NCBI GenBank assembly: GCA_943329075.2
Contig: CALQCM020000025.1
Location: 1-56,992, forward strand
DNA from: Chitinophaga pinensis
GTDB lineage: Bacteria; Pseudomonadota; Gammaproteobacteria; Burkholderiales; SG8-41
Direction of reading: 5' to 3'
DNA: 56,992 nt
Position 1 is the first letter of the stretch, and every line of letters starts with the position of its first letter. The position numbers were made by a program, and so were the translations under genes. Below the pieces are notes generated by a model. The model made no database searches, was not told the origin of the DNA, and saw only the letters and a program-made list of their open reading frames with translations. This document shows, piece after piece, positions 54,131 to 56,992 of this stretch.

Positions 54131-55261
54131 ATGATGATGCTGGAGTGCGACGCCAAGCGATTGCTGGCGTCGGTCGGAGTCAATGTGCCGGCCGGCACCG
54201 TCTGGCGCCGCGGTGACGCCGCTGCGAGCGTGAAGGTCGAGTCCTTTCCGGTCGCGGTGAAGGCGCAGGTCCGCAGCGGCGGGCGCGGCAAACAGGGCGG
54301 CGTGCAGAAGGTCGCCGACCGCGCGGCGCTCGAAGTGGCAGCAAAAAAAATGTTCGATACCGAATTCGGCGGTGAAAAGCCCGATGTCCTGCTGATCGAA
54401 CCGTGGCTGGCGATCGAGCGCGAGTCTTATCTGTCGGTGGCCGTTGACGGTCGCGCCGAAGGCTACGTCGTGCTGTATTCGCCCCAGGGCGGCATGGACA
54501 TTGAAGAGGGCGTGCCGCCGGTGCGTTATGAGGTCGGCGCGCCGTGGAATTTTCGTGTGCACCGTCTGCGTGAAATTCTCGAGAAGGTCGAATCCGATTA
54601 CCAGTGGCGCGAAAAAGTCATCGCGCTCGCACAGCGCCTCGTGCGCAGCGCCGCGGCGCAGGACTGCACGACGATCGAAATCAACCCGCTGGTCAAACTC
54701 AGCGACGGTGCGCTGATCGCGGCCGATGCCAAAGTCGCGCGCGACGAATGGGCGCATTTCCGCAGCGCCGAAATCAACGCCGAACGCGAAGCCGAAAAGG
54801 GCCGCGCCGACCCGTATCTGCGCGCCTGCCTCGACATGCAGCACATGTACGTGAAGCTCGACGGCGACATCGGTGTGATTTCCGGTGGGGCCGGCATGAC
54901 GATGGGCGCCATGGACATGATCGCCGAACTCGGCGGCAGTCCGGCCTGTTTTCTCGATTGCAGTCCGGGGCCGACCTCGACGCGCGGTTACCGCCCGGCT
55001 TTTGCGATGCTCGACGCCGATCCTGCGGTAAAAGTGATTCTCGTCAGCGTGTTCGGCGGCGGCACGCAGATGCAGCGCGTTGCAACGTCGATGAAGGAAG
55101 TCATGGCCGAACGCAAGAGCAGTAAACCGGTGATCTACCGTCTCGACGGCACTAACGTCGATCAGGTCGATGGCATCTTCAAAGAGTTTGGCGCGCACAA
55201 CCATGCCACGCTGGAGACTGCGGTCGCTGAGGCGGTGAAACTGGCCGGCGGTGCGCGATGA
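54131..55261 (+). CDS. Succinyl-CoA-synthetase-beta-like (ATP-grasp) CoA ligase subunit
   Basis: 376 residues from ATG 54131. GGAGG at 54117-54121 fits that start better than the ATG at 54122, which it touches. SucC-type ATP-grasp domain (AKRLLASVGVNVPAG, VAVKAQVRSGGRGKQGGV, EINPLVKLSDG) then a flavodoxin-like ligase domain (VISGGAGMTMGAMDMI, VFGGGTQMQRVA). Slightly shorter and more divergent than housekeeping SucC, so malate- or another dicarboxylate-CoA ligase is possible. Coupled by ATGA to the alpha subunit. Confidence 0.92.
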   Translation: MMMLECDAKRLLASVGVNVPAGTVWRRGDAAASVKVESFPVAVKAQVRSGGRGKQGGVQKVADRAALEVAAKKMFDTEFGGEKPDVLLIEPWLAIERESYLSVAVDGRAEGYVVLYSPQGGMDIEEGVPPVRYEVGAPWNFRVHRLREILEKVESDYQWREKVIALAQRLVRSAAAQDCTTIEINPLVKLSDGALIAADAKVARDEWAHFRSAEINAEREAEKGRADPYLRACLDMQHMYVKLDGDIGVISGGAGMTMGAMDMIAELGGSPACFLDCSPGPTSTRGYRPAFAMLDADPAVKVILVSVFGGGTQMQRVATSMKEVMAERKSSKPVIYRLDGTNVDQVDGIFKEFGAHNHATLETAVAEAVKLAGGAR

Positions 55262-56133
55262 GCATACTTCTCGATAAATCGAACCGCGTGCTGATCCAGG
55301 GCGTGACCGGACAGATGGGCCAGTTTTTCGTCGAAGACGCGCGCAAGTACGGCACCAACATGGTGGCAGGCGTGTCGCCGGGCCGCGCCGGCACCAAGGT
55401 CGGTGACGTGCCGGTGTTTGCGAGTGTCGCCATCGCGTGCAAGGAAACGGGCGCCGATACGGCCATGGTGTTCGTGCCGCCGTCGGCGGTGCTGGGCGCG
55501 ACCATCGAAGCGATCGAATCGGGTTGCCGTCTGGTGGTGGCGACCGCCGATGAAATGCCGGTGCTCGATGCGATCGAAGTGCGCGCGGCGGCACGCGCCA
55601 ACGGCGCGGTGTTCGTCGGTCCGAATACGCCGGGATTGATTTCACCCGGCAAGGCCAAGATGGGTTTCATGCCGTCGTTCTGCTACACGCCGGGCAATGT
55701 CGGTGTGATTTCGCGCAGCGGGTCGCTGTCGTATGAAGGCAGCAAACGCATCACGCTGGCCGGCATCGGCCAGACCACAGTGGTCGGCATCGGTGGCGAC
55801 CCGGTCAAGGGCACGACTGCCGCAGAGGCGCTGGCACTGTTTCACAAAGACCCGGACACCAAAGCCATTTTATATCTCGGTGAAATCGGCGGCTCCGAAG
55901 AAACCTTTGTTGCAGAGTATGCAGCGAGCAGCGGCGCCAAAGCGGTCGCGGCACTGATCGTCGGCAAGACCGCACCGCCGGGCAAAAAGATGGGCCATGC
56001 CGCGGCACTCATCGGCTCGAAGGCCGAGGGCCATGCCGCCAAGCAGAAGATGTTGCGCGACGCCGGGGTGTTTGTGGCGGATGGGTTGGGCCAGGTGGTC
56101 GAGGCGATGCGCGCTGCACTCGCGCGCGCATAA
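55258..56133 (+). CDS. Succinyl-CoA-synthetase-alpha-like CoA ligase subunit
   Basis: 291 residues, SucD type. CoA-binding start NRVLIQGVTGQMGQF, PNTPGLISPGKAKMGFMP, SRSGSLSYEG, GIGGDPVKGTT, and GKKMGHAAALIG with the phosphohistidine. With the upstream beta subunit it makes a complete NDP-forming acyl-CoA ligase. Followed by an acyl dehydratase-like gene after 35 nt. The operon therefore probably activates an organic acid to its CoA ester and then processes it. Confidence 0.93.
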   Translation: MSILLDKSNRVLIQGVTGQMGQFFVEDARKYGTNMVAGVSPGRAGTKVGDVPVFASVAIACKETGADTAMVFVPPSAVLGATIEAIESGCRLVVATADEMPVLDAIEVRAAARANGAVFVGPNTPGLISPGKAKMGFMPSFCYTPGNVGVISRSGSLSYEGSKRITLAGIGQTTVVGIGGDPVKGTTAAEALALFHKDPDTKAILYLGEIGGSEETFVAEYAASSGAKAVAALIVGKTAPPGKKMGHAAALIGSKAEGHAAKQKMLRDAGVFVADGLGQVVEAMRAALARA

Positions 56134-56168
56134 CTGAAAAAATTTCAAATTCTGTCACGGAGAAACGC

Positions 56169-56992
56169 ATGAGCACTAATACGGAACTGAACATCAGCGA
56201 AGAAGCGCCCGAGGGCCTGATCAACGAAGCGAGCATGTCGGCTGCGCGCGACCTGATCGGTTGCAAGCTGCGGCCCGAACAGTATCTGCGCGACGCCAGT
56301 GCCGACGCGATCATCATTTTTGCGAACGGCATCGGCGACCTGAATCCGCTCTACCGCGACCAGGAATATACGCGCTGGACGCGCTTCGGCGGCCTCATCG
56401 CGCACCCCTGCTTCCCGTGGACCCACCACTGGCCCGGCCGTTCCTACTGGGGCCTGCCCGGCGTGCACGGTTTCGGCGTGACCATCGATTGCGAATATTT
56501 CCGCAACGTGCGGCCCGGCGACCGTATCAATATCTGGAACCGCGTGCTCGGCATCGAGGAGAAGCATTCGAAATTCTCCGGCAAGATGGCGATGCAGTAT
56601 CTGGAGTCGACTTATACCAACCAGCGTGACGAGGTGGTCTGCCGCGCGCTGGGCCTGACGGCACGGCATGAACGCAAGGCGTCGCGCGAGAAGGATAAAT
56701 ACAAGGACATCAAGACCCACGTCTATACCGAAGACGAGCGTCGCGCCATCGACCACAAAGTGATGACCGAGGTTGATCGCATTCGTGGTGCGGAAACGCG
56801 CTACTGGGACGACGTCAAGGTCGGCGATACGATCGACGAGATCGCGCGCGGTCCGCTGTCGATGTCCGACACCATGGCCTTCGTTATTGCCTCGGGCCGC
56901 GGTGCTGCGCACGGTGCCTTGCTGCGCCACGCCGCCAAGCATCCGAAGCATTACATCCGCAACAAAGAAGGCGGTGGCGGTGTTGAATACAC
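56169..56992 (+). CDS. MaoC/FAS1-like dehydratase-domain protein (cut by window end)
   Basis: Open from ATG 56169 to the window edge, 274 codons and part of another, no stop. CGGAGAAA precedes the start. Residues about 30-165 form a FAS1-type N-terminal hot-dog domain (FANGIGDLNPLYRDQEYTRW, FGGLIAHPCF, VRPGDRINIWNRV). A second, similar segment starts near 213 (YWDDVKVGDTIDEI), so the full protein is probably a double hot-dog enoyl-CoA hydratase or dehydratase-like protein of about 350-400 residues. Part of the CoA-ligase operon. Confidence 0.88.
   Translation, partial: MSTNTELNISEEAPEGLINEASMSAARDLIGCKLRPEQYLRDASADAIIIFANGIGDLNPLYRDQEYTRWTRFGGLIAHPCFPWTHHWPGRSYWGLPGVHGFGVTIDCEYFRNVRPGDRINIWNRVLGIEEKHSKFSGKMAMQYLESTYTNQRDEVVCRALGLTARHERKASREKDKYKDIKTHVYTEDERRAIDHKVMTEVDRIRGAETRYWDDVKVGDTIDEIARGPLSMSDTMAFVIASGRGAAHGALLRHAAKHPKHYIRNKEGGGGVEY

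Noticed and set aside
1..56992. CRISPR arrays, tRNA and rRNA genes.
   Set aside because: No regularly spaced direct repeats and no recognisable RNA-gene core sequences were seen; the repeats found are palindromic and dispersed.

Overview
The window is GC-rich, densely coded proteobacterial DNA. The many periplasmic Bug/TctC solute-binding proteins, the PQQ quinoproteins and the palindromic intergenic repeats suggest a betaproteobacterium (Burkholderiales-like, possibly an uncultured one); this is inference. I recognise no rRNA, tRNA, CRISPR array or complete insertion sequence.

The most notable content is three genes of the UGSC family (named for a Sec-Gly-Ser-Cys motif), each interrupted by one in-frame TGA exactly at the selenocysteine position. 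They are at 260-1873 (TGA 542), 2918-3448 (TGA 3206) and 50377-50922 (TGA 50659). In all three a stem-loop with a G-U-containing apical loop begins its loop 19-24 nt after the TGA, as expected of a bacterial SECIS element. Each selenoprotein is paired with a large conserved partner domain of unknown function: fused to it in the first gene, as a neighbouring gene at 1888-2907, and as an ATGA-overlapping gene at 50919-51998. Both loci also carry a TctC binding-protein gene.

Region by region. 0.26-5.8 kb: selenoprotein/partner operon, TctC and an MmgE/PrpD dehydratase. 5.8-14.6 kb: an intergenic repeat, several TctC proteins, a carboxymuconolactone-decarboxylase-like protein, a metallo-beta-lactamase-fold protein with an altered metal site, an ABC-type binding protein and a PII-like protein. 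14.6-19.5 kb: an Ldh-type oxidoreductase, two tandem Tat-exported amidohydrolases and a nitronate-monooxygenase-like flavoprotein. 19.5-33.7 kb: a periplasmic oxidation module with two haem-c/beta-propeller fusion proteins, small membrane proteins, a YncD/PqqU-like TonB receptor, three tandem PQQ dehydrogenases with the lanthanide-type Asp-x-Asp motif, cytochrome c, cytochrome b561 and a YVTN propeller. 33.9-36.9 kb: SDR, DUF3124 protein, TctC and a response regulator. 36.9-40.9 kb: an AT-rich, probably acquired segment with a caspase-like protein and a serine hydrolase. 40.9-50.2 kb: more TctC proteins, a second SDR, a protein kinase fused to a cyclic-nucleotide-binding domain and an alpha/beta hydrolase. 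50.4-53.9 kb: the third selenoprotein locus and a CysB-like regulator. 54.1 kb to the end: a succinyl-CoA-synthetase-like CoA ligase pair and a MaoC/FAS1-like dehydratase cut by the window edge.

Taken together the window looks like a catabolic accessory region for small organic acids: 13 TctC-type binding proteins without any TctA/TctB membrane genes, dehydratases, hydrolases, a CoA ligase and periplasmic quinoprotein oxidation. The substrates cannot be read from sequence.
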